Positions 46,054-57,544 of a stretch of DNA of 64,000 nt are shown here, in pieces; the stretch's first letter is position 1, and every line of letters starts with the position of its first letter. The translations under genes and the position numbers were made by a program. The notes under the pieces were generated by a model. The model had not been told where the DNA came from. It saw only the letters and a list, made by a program, of their open reading frames with translations, and made no database searches. This DNA is from Commensalibacter intestini A911 (GTDB lineage Bacteria; Pseudomonadota; Alphaproteobacteria; Acetobacterales; Acetobacteraceae), in contig NZ_AGFR01000003.1 in the NCBI RefSeq assembly GCF_000231445.1, positions 907,376-971,375 on the forward strand, in the 5' to 3' direction.

Positions 46054-46354
46054 ATTGGTCTCTCTCTCCGTTTAAAATTATTTCAATATATTATTTGTGT
46101 TCTATAAAACGCATTATAAACAGAGAAATCAATAAATGATCCATGCATTCACATTATTATGATCTTAAATATATTCCATAATAAGATTATTTGCCTCGTT
46201 TAAAATACTTTATTTCCTTATTAATAGCATATTTTGGCAACAATAAGAACGATAAATTTCATTATAATAGATTATTAGAAATATAAACACACAAAAATAA
46301 AAGGAGGTATTATCAATACCCCCTACAAGTCGTCTTTTAAATTGTCAAATATAA
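46054..46354. other. Intergenic region between gltB and the antiporter gene
   Basis: 301 AT-rich bases containing the gltB terminator at its right end and, by position, the antiporter promoter. No gene seen. Confidence 0.6.
46294..46323 (-). terminator. Intrinsic terminator of gltB
   Basis: Minus-strand stem GGGGGTATT/AATACCTCC (one G-U pair), 3-base loop, then TTTTATTTTT. Confidence 0.88.
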
Positions 46355-49300
46355 TTAAGCTATTTTTTTCATTGCAGCTGTATCAATCTGAAATCCAATT
46401 GCTTTAGCATACTCTTTTGGAACCACTTGCCAGAAATGTTGCAATGTATTTTGCCACTCATGTAACAAAGATGTTGCATAACGACTGTCTGTTTCTTTAA
46501 CATGCTGCTCAACAAGATGGCGCAATGTTTCCTCCCATTGAGGATCAACAACACGTTGCCATATTAATGTATCAGAGTTTACTCGTTTCTCAAACTCTTG
46601 ATGTGGATCATACACAAACACCATACCACCCGTGAAACCAGCACCAAAGTTAGCTCCCATTTCACCCAAGATCACCACCGTTCCACCTGTCATATATTCA
46701 CATCCGTTGGCACCACACCCCTCAACAACAGCAGTTGCACCAGAATTACGAACAGCAAAGCGTTCACCAGCAATCCCTGCTGCATATAAACGTCCAGAGG
46801 TTGCACCATATAGAACAGTATTCCCAATAATCATATTATGATTAGAAACCAATCGTGTTTCAGGAACTGGACGAACAACAATCGTTGCCCCTGATAGACC
46901 TTTACCAACATAGTCATTCGCATCACCAAAGACTTCTAGCTTTAACCCCTGAACTGCAAAAGCTCCCAGAGACTGACCAGCTGAACCACTTAAACGAACC
47001 GTTAAATGATCTGGTGCCAACCCTTTCATTCCAAAACGGCGCGTAATTTTAGAAGAAATCTTTGTTCCAATCGCACGATATGTATTTTCAACATTATAGC
47101 GTAACTGCATTTTCTCGCCATGCTCAAACAGAGGTTGAGCATCAACAATCATTTGTGCATCTAATGTTTCAGGAACCTCGTTACGTCCTTCACGAGTACA
47201 GTATCTTGCATAAGGGCCAGCATCAACACGAGCCAACAAAGAGTTTAAATCAAGATCATCAAGATAAGAAGCACCACGTAAAACTTGTCTTAACAAATCA
47301 GTGCGCCCAATAATTTCTTTTAATGAAGCGAAACCAAGAGAGGCAAGAATATTACGAACATCTTCTGCAATAAAGGAGAACAAGTTAATAACACGATCTG
47401 CACCATCTTGAACAAATTTCTTACGTAATTCCTCATCTTGAGTACAAACACCCACAGGGCAAGTATTTGAATGGCATTGACGCACCATAATACAACCCAT
47501 CGCAATTAAGCTTAACGTTCCAATACCGAATTCTTCAGCACCCAACATCGCTGCAATCACAACGTCACGACCTGTTTTAATCCCACCATCAACACGCAAC
47601 GTAATCCGATGACGTAAACGGTTTAACATTAACACTTGATGTGCCTCTGCCAAGCCCATTTCCCAAGGAATACCACCATATTTAATGGATGTTTGTGCTG
47701 ATGCACCTGTTCCACCATTATGACCAGAAATCAAAATTGTATCTGCTTTTGCTTTTGCAACACCCGCAGCAATCGTTCCAATTCCTGAAGAAGCCACCAA
47801 CTTAACAGCAACCGTCGCATCAGGATTAATTTGTTTCAAATCATAAATAAGCTGAGCTAAATCCTCAATAGAATAAATATCATGATGTGGTGGTGGAGAA
47901 ATTAAGGTAACTCCAGGCACAGCATGACGTAATTTACCAATTAGCTCAGTAACTTTAAACCCTGGAAGCTGTCCACCCTCACCTGGTTTTGCCCCTTGAG
48001 CAACTTTAATCTCAATTTCACGACAGTTATTCAAATATTCAGCAGTAACCCCAAAACGTCCAGAGGCAACTTGTTTAATCGCAGATGATGCATTATCCCC
48101 ATTAGGACGAGGTTTATAACGACTTGCATCTTCTCCACCCTCACCAGAGTCAGAGCGTGCACCAATACGGTTCATTGCGATTGCTAAGGTTTCATGAGCC
48201 TCTGGGCTTAACGCCCCTAATGAAATACCAGGAGAAATTAAACGACGTCTTAATTGAGTAATATTTTCAACAGATTCAACAGGAATAGGTTTATTAGAAG
48301 ATTGGAAGTCTAATAAATCACGCAACGCCATTGGAGGCTGTTTTTTTATTTCTTCTAAATATTGTTGATATAAAGGCCAACTATCTTTTTCAACAGCTTG
48401 TTGAATAAGCTTAATTACATCGCCATTTAACGCGTGTTTTTCACCTTGTTTACGCCATTTATATAATCCACCAATTGGAAGCATCGTCACACTTGGATCC
48501 CATGCTTTTTCATGGAATGTACTGACATTATGCGCAATCCCTGACAAACCAATCCCTGAGATACGAGAAGACATTCCCGGGAAAAATTCTGCAACCAATG
48601 CACGAGATAAGCCGATTGCTTCAAAATTATACCCACCACGATAGGAAGCAACCACAGAGATCCCCATCTTTGCCATAATTTTAAGCAAGCCCTTATTTAC
48701 GGCTTTACAATAATGTTGCATTGCTTCACGCAAAGAAATATCGCCAAATAATCCACGTTTATGACGATCTGCAATGCACTCTTGAGCTAAATAAGCATTG
48801 ACTGTCGTTGCACCCACACCAATCAAAACAGCAATGGAGTGCACGTCTAATGTATCAGCAGAACGAACATTAAGTGAGGTAAAGGTTCTAAGCGATTGGC
48901 TAACCAAATGCGTATGCACCGCAGCCGTTGCCAAAATCATTGGAATATGTGCAAGTTCTTTAGTTTGTTTTTCATCCGTTAAAAAGACATGGGTACACCC
49001 TGCTCTAACAGCTTCTTCTGCTTCCAAGCAAATACGACCAATCGCCTGGCGTAGGCCCTTCTCCCCTTCTGCAACATAAAAGTTACAGTCAATGATTACA
49101 CCTGTTTTACCACAATATTCTTGTAACGCACTAAACTCACTATTGGTTAAAACAGGGCTAGAAAGTTGTAACATTTGGCACTGTTCAGAGGTCTCATCCA
49201 GAACATTTCCTAAATTCCCTAAGCGAGTACTTAATGTCATCACTTGTGTTTCACGCAAGCTATCAATAGGAGGATTAGTCACTTGGCTAAAACGTTGGCG

Positions 49301-50881
49301 GAAATAATGAGATAATCCACGATAGCGTTCACTTAATACTGCTAAAGGCGTATCATCACCCATAGAACCAATAGCTTCTGCAGAAGTTTCAACCATAGGT
49401 TGTAATATCGTTTCAAGATCTTCTAAACTAATCCCAACCGCTAACTGTCTTCTTCTCAACTCTTCTTCTGGGAAAACACTAATTTCATTTTCATAATCAC
49501 GAACAATCGACGTAATTTGTTTAGTGTTCTTAATCCAATCACTATAGTCATGGCGTTTAACCAATAGATCTGTAATTTCATGAGGTTTATATAATTTGCA
49601 AGTCTGCATATCAAACCCAATGGTTTGACCAGGCCCTAAACGTCCTTTTTCTAAAATCTCAGGTTCTGGAACACGTACCATTCCTGTTTCAGATCCTAAA
49701 ATCATCAAATTATTTGTTGTGATTGTATAACGCAAAGGACGCAATCCATTACGATCCAACCCTGCAATGACCCAATTTCCATCTGTTCCGCATAATGCTG
49801 CAGGCCCATCCCAAGGCTCCATCACAGCATTCGCATAACCATACATATCTTTTACTTCTTGAGTAAGATCATTTTGCATCCCCATCGCTGGTGGGATCAT
49901 CAATGATTTTACTGTCGGCGCATCACGCCCTGCAAAAGTCAACAATTCAAAAACATTATCCAAAGCCGCAGTATCAGAACCATTAAACTGAATAACTGGT
50001 TTTAAATCAGTCATATAAGCATCAAGATCAGGATGAGACAAACGTGTCTCATGGCTTTTCATCCAATTAATATTTCCTGAAAGGGTATTAATTTCACCAT
50101 TATGTGCAATTTTTCTGAATGGTTGCGCCAATTTCCATGTTGGAAATGTATTGGTAGAATAACGTTGGTGATAAATCGCAAAACGGCTAACAAAACGCTC
50201 ATCTAGTAAATCAGGATAGAAATCAGCAACATTTTCTGCCAAGAACATCCCTTTATAAATCACAGAGCGACAAGATAAAGAACAGATATATAAATCTACT
50301 TGACTTTCTGTTGCACGTTTTTCGATTTTTCGACGGATAACATAAAGATTTCGTTCAAATTCTTCTTCAGAATGATTATGTGTATTGCTGATTAAAATCT
50401 GTTCGATTTCTGGACGCGTTGCGTTCGCTTTTTCACCAATACAATCGGTATTAATTGGCACTTGACGCCAACCATAAATCGAATAACCAAAAGCAATAAT
50501 TTCTGTTTCTACAATTTGACGACAACGTTCTTGACTTGCCAAATCATTCTTTGGCAAGAACACCATCCCAACAGCCAACCCACCTTCTTTGGCATGATGA
50601 TGACCACTACGAATAGACTTTAAAAAGAAATCTTGAGAAATTTCAACATGGATCCCTGCGCCATCTCCAGTCTTACCATCGGCATCAACAGCACCTCTAT
50701 GCCACAAAGCTTTTAAGGCCGTTAATCCAGCCTCGACAACATCACGACGTTTTTTACCATCCAGCGCAACGACAAATCCCACACCACAAGCATCATGCTC
50801 TTGATCCTGAGAATATACACCTACACTCTCAAGGATTGCTTCGTTTCTTTTTCTATCTTCAATAAAATTAGTATCACTCAT
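46355..50881 (-). CDS. gltB: Glutamate synthase, large subunit
   Basis: Alpha subunit of NADPH glutamate synthase (GOGAT), converting 2-oxoglutarate and glutamine to two glutamates. 1508 residues. The N-terminal amidotransferase nucleophile is Cys32 in HDACGVGFV, exposed after removal of a short propeptide. The central and FMN-binding domains follow (GGRRSDSGEGGED-like region, VKLVASSGIGTIAAGVAKA), then the 3Fe-4S cysteines in CIMVRQCHSNTCPVG and a C-terminal beta-helix with repeated G-x-x-G-x-x-x-G. Downstream of gltD, separated by about 100 bases. Confidence 0.97.
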   Translation of the reverse strand: MSDTNFIEDRKRNEAILESVGVYSQDQEHDACGVGFVVALDGKKRRDVVEAGLTALKALWHRGAVDADGKTGDGAGIHVEISQDFFLKSIRSGHHHAKEGGLAVGMVFLPKNDLASQERCRQIVETEIIAFGYSIYGWRQVPINTDCIGEKANATRPEIEQILISNTHNHSEEEFERNLYVIRRKIEKRATESQVDLYICSLSCRSVIYKGMFLAENVADFYPDLLDERFVSRFAIYHQRYSTNTFPTWKLAQPFRKIAHNGEINTLSGNINWMKSHETRLSHPDLDAYMTDLKPVIQFNGSDTAALDNVFELLTFAGRDAPTVKSLMIPPAMGMQNDLTQEVKDMYGYANAVMEPWDGPAALCGTDGNWVIAGLDRNGLRPLRYTITTNNLMILGSETGMVRVPEPEILEKGRLGPGQTIGFDMQTCKLYKPHEITDLLVKRHDYSDWIKNTKQITSIVRDYENEISVFPEEELRRRQLAVGISLEDLETILQPMVETSAEAIGSMGDDTPLAVLSERYRGLSHYFRQRFSQVTNPPIDSLRETQVMTLSTRLGNLGNVLDETSEQCQMLQLSSPVLTNSEFSALQEYCGKTGVIIDCNFYVAEGEKGLRQAIGRICLEAEEAVRAGCTHVFLTDEKQTKELAHIPMILATAAVHTHLVSQSLRTFTSLNVRSADTLDVHSIAVLIGVGATTVNAYLAQECIADRHKRGLFGDISLREAMQHYCKAVNKGLLKIMAKMGISVVASYRGGYNFEAIGLSRALVAEFFPGMSSRISGIGLSGIAHNVSTFHEKAWDPSVTMLPIGGLYKWRKQGEKHALNGDVIKLIQQAVEKDSWPLYQQYLEEIKKQPPMALRDLLDFQSSNKPIPVESVENITQLRRRLISPGISLGALSPEAHETLAIAMNRIGARSDSGEGGEDASRYKPRPNGDNASSAIKQVASGRFGVTAEYLNNCREIEIKVAQGAKPGEGGQLPGFKVTELIGKLRHAVPGVTLISPPPHHDIYSIEDLAQLIYDLKQINPDATVAVKLVASSGIGTIAAGVAKAKADTILISGHNGGTGASAQTSIKYGGIPWEMGLAEAHQVLMLNRLRHRITLRVDGGIKTGRDVVIAAMLGAEEFGIGTLSLIAMGCIMVRQCHSNTCPVGVCTQDEELRKKFVQDGADRVINLFSFIAEDVRNILASLGFASLKEIIGRTDLLRQVLRGASYLDDLDLNSLLARVDAGPYARYCTREGRNEVPETLDAQMIVDAQPLFEHGEKMQLRYNVENTYRAIGTKISSKITRRFGMKGLAPDHLTVRLSGSAGQSLGAFAVQGLKLEVFGDANDYVGKGLSGATIVVRPVPETRLVSNHNMIIGNTVLYGATSGRLYAAGIAGERFAVRNSGATAVVEGCGANGCEYMTGGTVVILGEMGANFGAGFTGGMVFVYDPHQEFEKRVNSDTLIWQRVVDPQWEETLRHLVEQHVKETDSRYATSLLHEWQNTLQHFWQVVPKEYAKAIGFQIDTAAMKKIA

Positions 50882-50978
50882 CTTTTTATCCGCCTACAGA
50901 TGATAAAAACCTTGCCATTTCATGGACTGGCTTTTGTTAACTGAATATTTCTTTAATCTTAATTTGTGTGGAACAAAA

Positions 50979-52388
50979 TTATTGTTCTTTTAACCATTTC
51001 GCAATTTGTAAGGCTGCATCTTGACCATCACGCACCGCCCAAACAACCAAGCTCGCACCGCGCACAATATCACCACCAGCAAAAACGCCTTCTATGGATG
51101 TCATAAATTTCTGCTTATCAACATTGACGGTTCCATATTTAGATGCTTCTAAATTCGCGTCATTCCATAATTCTGGCAAAGGTTCTGGGTCAAACCCTAA
51201 TGCTTTAATCACCATGTCTGCTGGTAACGTAAAGTGACTATCTTCAATAATTCGAACTGTTTGACGGCCACCTGCATCGGGTAGCCCCAACTCTGTTCTT
51301 AAAGCACGAATAGATTCAACACGTTCGCTGCCAATAAATGCTTCTGGAGCTGCTTGCCAAATAAACTCTACACCTTCTTCCTCTGCGTTTTTCACTTCAC
51401 GCATAGATCCAGGCATATTTGCTTTGTCACGACGATATAGACATTTAACAGACTTCGCACCCTGACGTATGGCTGTGCGCAAACAATCCATCGCTGTATC
51501 ACCACCGCCCACAACAATCACATCTTTTCCCTTGGCATCCATATCAGATGAAAGCGTTTTGTCTGTTTGTTGAGATACCATCAAATAATCCAATGCCTGC
51601 ACAACACCGTTTAACTGACTACCTAATAACTTAACTTCTTTTTTCTGATACACACCCGTTGCAATAAAAACAGCATCATGTTTTGCACGTAAATCAGCAA
51701 AAGAAAGCGTTCCTTCACCTGTTTTATCTGCAATATTCACATTGAAGTGAAACGTTACACCAGACTCTTCTAGCCATTTTTGACGTCTTGCAACAACTTC
51801 TTTTTCAAGTTTAAAGGTTGGAATACCATAGGTCAGCAAACCACCTGCGCGGTCATAACGATCATAAATATGAACTTTATAGCCTTTTTGACGCAACACA
51901 ACAGCAGCAGCCATTCCACATGGCCCTGCACCAACAATCCCAACAGATTGGGCCTGCTCTTGAGAAGGAACAACAGGTTTAATTAACCCATTTTGAAAAG
52001 CATGATCGGTAATATATGCTTCAACAGCGCCAATTGTTACACTTTTAAATCCAGGCTCAATTACACAGCTACCTTCACATAAGCGATCTTGTGGGCAAAT
52101 ACGTCCACAAATTTCTGGAAAACTGTTGGTTTCAGAGGAAAGCGCATATGCTTCATCAAGACGATTTTCTGTGGTCAGTTTCAACCAATCAGGAATATAG
52201 TTTGATAAAGGACATTTTGTAGAACAAAAAGGCACACCACATTGTGAACAACGGCTGGCTTGTGTTTTTGCTTGTTCGTCTGAAAAGCGACGATATGTTT
52301 CCAAGAAATCGGCTTTACGTATTTCCGCTGGACGTTTTTCAGGTTGTTGTTGATCAAGAGAAACAAATTTTAACATGACATTAGGCAT
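50979..52388 (-). CDS. gltD: Glutamate synthase, small subunit
   Basis: Beta subunit that takes electrons from NADPH through FAD to the large subunit. 469 residues. N-terminal [4Fe-4S]-binding cysteines lie in CSQCGVPFCSTKCP and CGRICPQDRLCEGSC. The FAD site is VGAGPCGMAAAVVL, the NADPH site VVGGGDTAMDC, and the C-terminal FAD contact AGGDIVRGA. gltD-gltB order is the less common one. Start could also be Met5. Confidence 0.97.
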   Translation of the reverse strand: MPNVMLKFVSLDQQQPEKRPAEIRKADFLETYRRFSDEQAKTQASRCSQCGVPFCSTKCPLSNYIPDWLKLTTENRLDEAYALSSETNSFPEICGRICPQDRLCEGSCVIEPGFKSVTIGAVEAYITDHAFQNGLIKPVVPSQEQAQSVGIVGAGPCGMAAAVVLRQKGYKVHIYDRYDRAGGLLTYGIPTFKLEKEVVARRQKWLEESGVTFHFNVNIADKTGEGTLSFADLRAKHDAVFIATGVYQKKEVKLLGSQLNGVVQALDYLMVSQQTDKTLSSDMDAKGKDVIVVGGGDTAMDCLRTAIRQGAKSVKCLYRRDKANMPGSMREVKNAEEEGVEFIWQAAPEAFIGSERVESIRALRTELGLPDAGGRQTVRIIEDSHFTLPADMVIKALGFDPEPLPELWNDANLEASKYGTVNVDKQKFMTSIEGVFAGGDIVRGASLVVWAVRDGQDAALQIAKWLKEQ

Positions 52389-52518
52389 AATATTACCATC
52401 GCTTTTACGATTACAGAATCAATTACACCTAATGTTTATGCTATTCCTTATTTCAATAAAAGACAGTAATACTGACCTATTGTTAAAATAATTTAAATTT
52501 GATCGATTTTATAGTATT

Positions 52519-53490
52519 TTATTGCTCAATTCGGTGTTGGAGTTTCTTTAACTCTGTAAAATCGTTAACCGAACGATAACAATATAAGTAAATTGGTGCG
52601 ATCATCTCTAATGTTTTAGGAACAATCCCTAATGCCATTAAACCGTTCTCTTTTTGGCTTAATACAGAATCATATTCCATCATATTTAATAATGCTGGCG
52701 TCATTAATGCACCAGGCATAAACTGCAAAGAAAAAGCTGCCAAACGAATAAGAGCTGGACTTAATCCACTAATATCATTATTCGTTCTCAACCACTCTAC
52801 CAACCAAGTCATTAACTCTCTATTGGTATACGCTTCTTGACCAGCCAATTCATATATTTTCCCTGCTGTTTCTGGTTGTTGCACAACTTTCATGACAGCA
52901 TCAGCAACATCCCCCACATAAACAGGTTGTAATTTTGTATTCACGTTATAAACAGGCATAATTGGGAAATAACTCGCAATCATCCCTAATTTATTTAAGA
53001 ACTGATCTTCAGGCCCAAAAACAATACTTGTACGCAAAATCACAGCAGATGAAAAAGCTTCTAAAACTGCATCCTCACCTTTTTTCTTACTTACCAAGTA
53101 AGCAGAACGACTGTTTAATTCAGCACCTAATGCAGAAAAGTGAATAAGTTTTTTCACCCCTGCTGCTGCACTAATCCGTGCAATATTTTGAGCAGCTTTT
53201 ACATTATATATATCTAACTTTGTTTTGTTTTTACCAAAAGAAAGCTCTGATAAATTAACAACAACTTCCGCACCTTCAATGGCACGGATAACCGTATGTT
53301 CCTGAGTAACAGAACAATAAAGTGGAGAAATATGTCCAACATTTCCAAAAGGCCTAAGCGTATTCACCAATGCTGGTTGAGGAACAGCCACACGAACAAC
53401 GTATCCTGCTTTGACTAGTCGTTCAACAACATAGCCCTCTACAAATTTATTATTACCAATAACCGTTGCTACTTTACGTGTATCACTCAC
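52519..53490 (-). CDS. NDUFA9-like complex I accessory subunit (atypical SDR)
   Basis: 323 residues with an extended short-chain dehydrogenase fold, best matching the alphaproteobacterial/mitochondrial NDUFA9 group (VVERLVKAGYVVRVAV, GNVGHI, HFSALGA, SAYLVSKKKGEDAVL, LRTSIVFGPEDQFLNK, PVYVGDVADAV). The nucleotide-binding glycine motif, usually GGxGFIG, reads GNNKFVE here, so two of three glycines are missing; dinucleotide binding may be altered. Single gene, not near nuo. Confidence 0.85.
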   Translation of the reverse strand: MSDTRKVATVIGNNKFVEGYVVERLVKAGYVVRVAVPQPALVNTLRPFGNVGHISPLYCSVTQEHTVIRAIEGAEVVVNLSELSFGKNKTKLDIYNVKAAQNIARISAAAGVKKLIHFSALGAELNSRSAYLVSKKKGEDAVLEAFSSAVILRTSIVFGPEDQFLNKLGMIASYFPIMPVYNVNTKLQPVYVGDVADAVMKVVQQPETAGKIYELAGQEAYTNRELMTWLVEWLRTNNDISGLSPALIRLAAFSLQFMPGALMTPALLNMMEYDSVLSQKENGLMALGIVPKTLEMIAPIYLYCYRSVNDFTELKKLQHRIEQ

Positions 53491-53718
53491 TTAGACACTC
53501 CTTAAAACAAATATCAAAATACTTTGACTCTTATTTTATCTTTTATACTTCACATATATATTGATCAAGGTAGAATTCTACAAGAAACAGATCATTATTC
53601 ATTCTATGAATACTAAATTCATATAAAAAAAGCTTTATCTAATAGAAAAGTATAAACAATACCAATAATCAAAAATAATTGACCGATCCCTACAACTTAT
53701 ATAAAACACAGCTTGCAA

Positions 53719-53804
53719 GCCCCAATGGCGGAATGGTAGACGCGCAGGTTTCAGGTACCTGTGACCGCAAGGTCGTGGAAGTTCAACTCTTCTTTGGGGC
53801 ACCA
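53719..53804 (+). tRNA. tRNA-Leu (anticodon CAG)
   Basis: Acceptor GCCCCAA/TTGGGGC with ACCA. Anticodon stem GCAGGT/ACCTGT around TTCAGGT, anticodon CAG. A variable arm is present (TGACCGCAAGGTCG), as in class II tRNAs. Confidence 0.96.
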
Positions 53805-53966
53805 AATATCACATAAAATCAATTGATTACTCTATATTTTGGTGTAATTTGGAGTAAAACTTATTATAAACTAAAAATACTAACTTCTTTCCTTGCCCGA
53901 ACATTTATTTCAGAATACGATTAACGTTAAGTTATTTAATTAATCCAGTATTCAACTAGGAATAAT

Positions 53967-55657
53967 ATGATGTGGCAATGGATTGTATATGAACTGAAGC
54001 AATCTCCTGAAATTCTTCTCTTCCTTTCTCTTAGTCTTGGTTACCTAATTGGTGGCTTTCGTTTTGGAAAGTTTCAGCTGGGTGGCGTTGCGGGATCGCT
54101 CCTTGTAGCTGTTGCGCTAAGTGTCTTTGGTGTGACTATTAATGACGGAGTTAAAGCCGTTATCTTTGCACTATTTATCTACGCTGTTGGTTTTGATAGT
54201 GGCCCACAATTCTTTCGATCTTTGGGGGGTAAAACTTTACGAGAAATACTGCTAGCAACCTTTGTTGCTCTCATTAGTTTAGCTACAGTAATAGTCTTCG
54301 CAAAAATCTTTCATTTAGATAAAGGGATCGCCGCTGGATTAGCGGCTGGAGGATTAACTCAATCTGCCATTATGGGAACCGCATCAGATTCCTTAAATCA
54401 GCTAGGCTTATCAACGGATGAACTACATAAAATGCAAGCGAACATTGCGATTGGCTATGCGGTTACTTATGTGATTGGTTCAATCGGGGCAATTATTGCT
54501 TGTGTGAATATTTTACCTAAAATTATGGGGCGAGATATTCATGATGATGCCATTAAAGCCCAAGCTGAAAAATTTAATGGTGCCATGCTCCTCATGAACG
54601 ATCAGCATATGGCTTTATCAGACATTATTGGTAGACTATATGTTTTACAAAAGCTGTTAACAAAACCATCTGTGAAATTGAACAAGAAATTAATGGCATT
54701 ACCATTGAACGCATCAAAAGAAATGGTAAGATCATAGAAGTTACGCAAGAAACAACTCTTAAAAAAGACGACGTTGTTTTAATTGTTGGGCATCGTAATG
54801 CGATTGTTGCGATTGATAACGATTATATCAAAGAAATAGATTCAGCATCTGGCATGGATATCGTTATGAATACCAAAGATGTTGTCATGCGTAATACAGA
54901 ATATGCTGGGAAAACTTTAGATCAAACGATCTCTTGTGAAAACGTTTTAAGATTAAGACATGGTGTATATCTAGTTTCCATTAACCGCGAAGGCGATCCC
55001 CTTCCCATTAATAAAGATACTACATTACAATTAGGCGATATTATTACGGTTTATGGAGCTGAAAGCGATCTAAATCGTGTAATTAGCAAAATTGGTGCAC
55101 CTATCAATAAAAGTGAAAAAACCGATTGGATTTTCCATGGTTTTGGCCTGGTAGTCGGTCTTGTCATTGGATTAATCGTTGTTCGTATTGGCAGCGTTCC
55201 TATTACCTTAGGCGCTGGCGGTGGTGCTCTTCTTTCTGGGTTAATCTTTGGCTGGATACGCTCTCGTCATCAAACCATTGGGAATATCCCTGTTGGTGCT
55301 TCTCAATTATTACAAGATTTTGGATTAGCAGGTTTTGTCGCAATTATTGGGCTAGAGTCTGGAATGCAAGCAATCTCTACCATTTGTGAACAAGGATTAT
55401 CCTTATTACTTATTGGTCTGGTCATTACCTTCCTCCCAATGATTTTAGCGATCTTCTTTGGTAAATATGTACTTGGTTATAAAAATGCTGCTGTATTTGC
55501 TGGTGCGTTATCTGGCGCACGCAGTGCAAACCCTGCATTTGGTGAAGTCTTAAATAAAGCTGGAAACGCCATCCCAACAAACTCTTTTGCCGTAACCTAT
55601 GCGCTTGCTAATGTTTTCCTGACACTCTTAGGCCCATTAATTATTGCCTTTGTATAA
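53967..55657 (+). pseudogene. aspT: Aspartate:alanine antiporter, disrupted by a one-base frameshift
   Basis: Membrane exchanger of the AspT/YidE family that imports aspartate and exports alanine. The first frame (53967-54737) gives the N-terminal six-helix half and the start of the cytoplasmic region. From about 54650 the homologous sequence continues in another frame (VNKTICEIEQEINGITIERI), then two TrkA_C-like regions and the C-terminal helices to 55657. Restoring one A near 54650 joins the two into about 563 residues, close to the family length. The break lies at CAAAAG, where a longer A run would keep the frame. Natural mutation or sequencing error; the intact aspD follows. Confidence 0.88.
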
Positions 55658-55661
55658 GTAA

Positions 55662-57287
<1,626 letters not shown>

Positions 57288-57544
57288 GCATTAAGCGATA
57301 TAACTCCCCTTTTCTTTGATATTAGAAATATAGGAGTTATATCAACCAATGTATTTTATATAATCATTTAAATAAAAGTTATAAATTAATGAATATATAA
57401 AATATATACTTAAAAAAATCCTTGCCAACCCTTGATGTTCCCTATAAATATCAATGTATAAACCTAGTATTTTTCTATAAAAATCAAAGATACATATCTA
57501 AATCAATATGATATAAAACAATACGCACTGACTGATGGTAACTC

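Noticed and set aside
54640..54670. Programmed -1 ribosomal frameshift in aspT
   Set aside because: The site ...TTA CAA AAG CTG does not allow re-pairing of both tRNAs after a -1 slip, and AspT proteins are not known to use one. A missing base is simpler.
57297..57343. Inverted repeat GATATAACTCC/GGAGTTATATC after aspD as a terminator
   Set aside because: Perfect 11-base arms, but a 25-base loop and no T run; function unclear, so not listed as a terminator.
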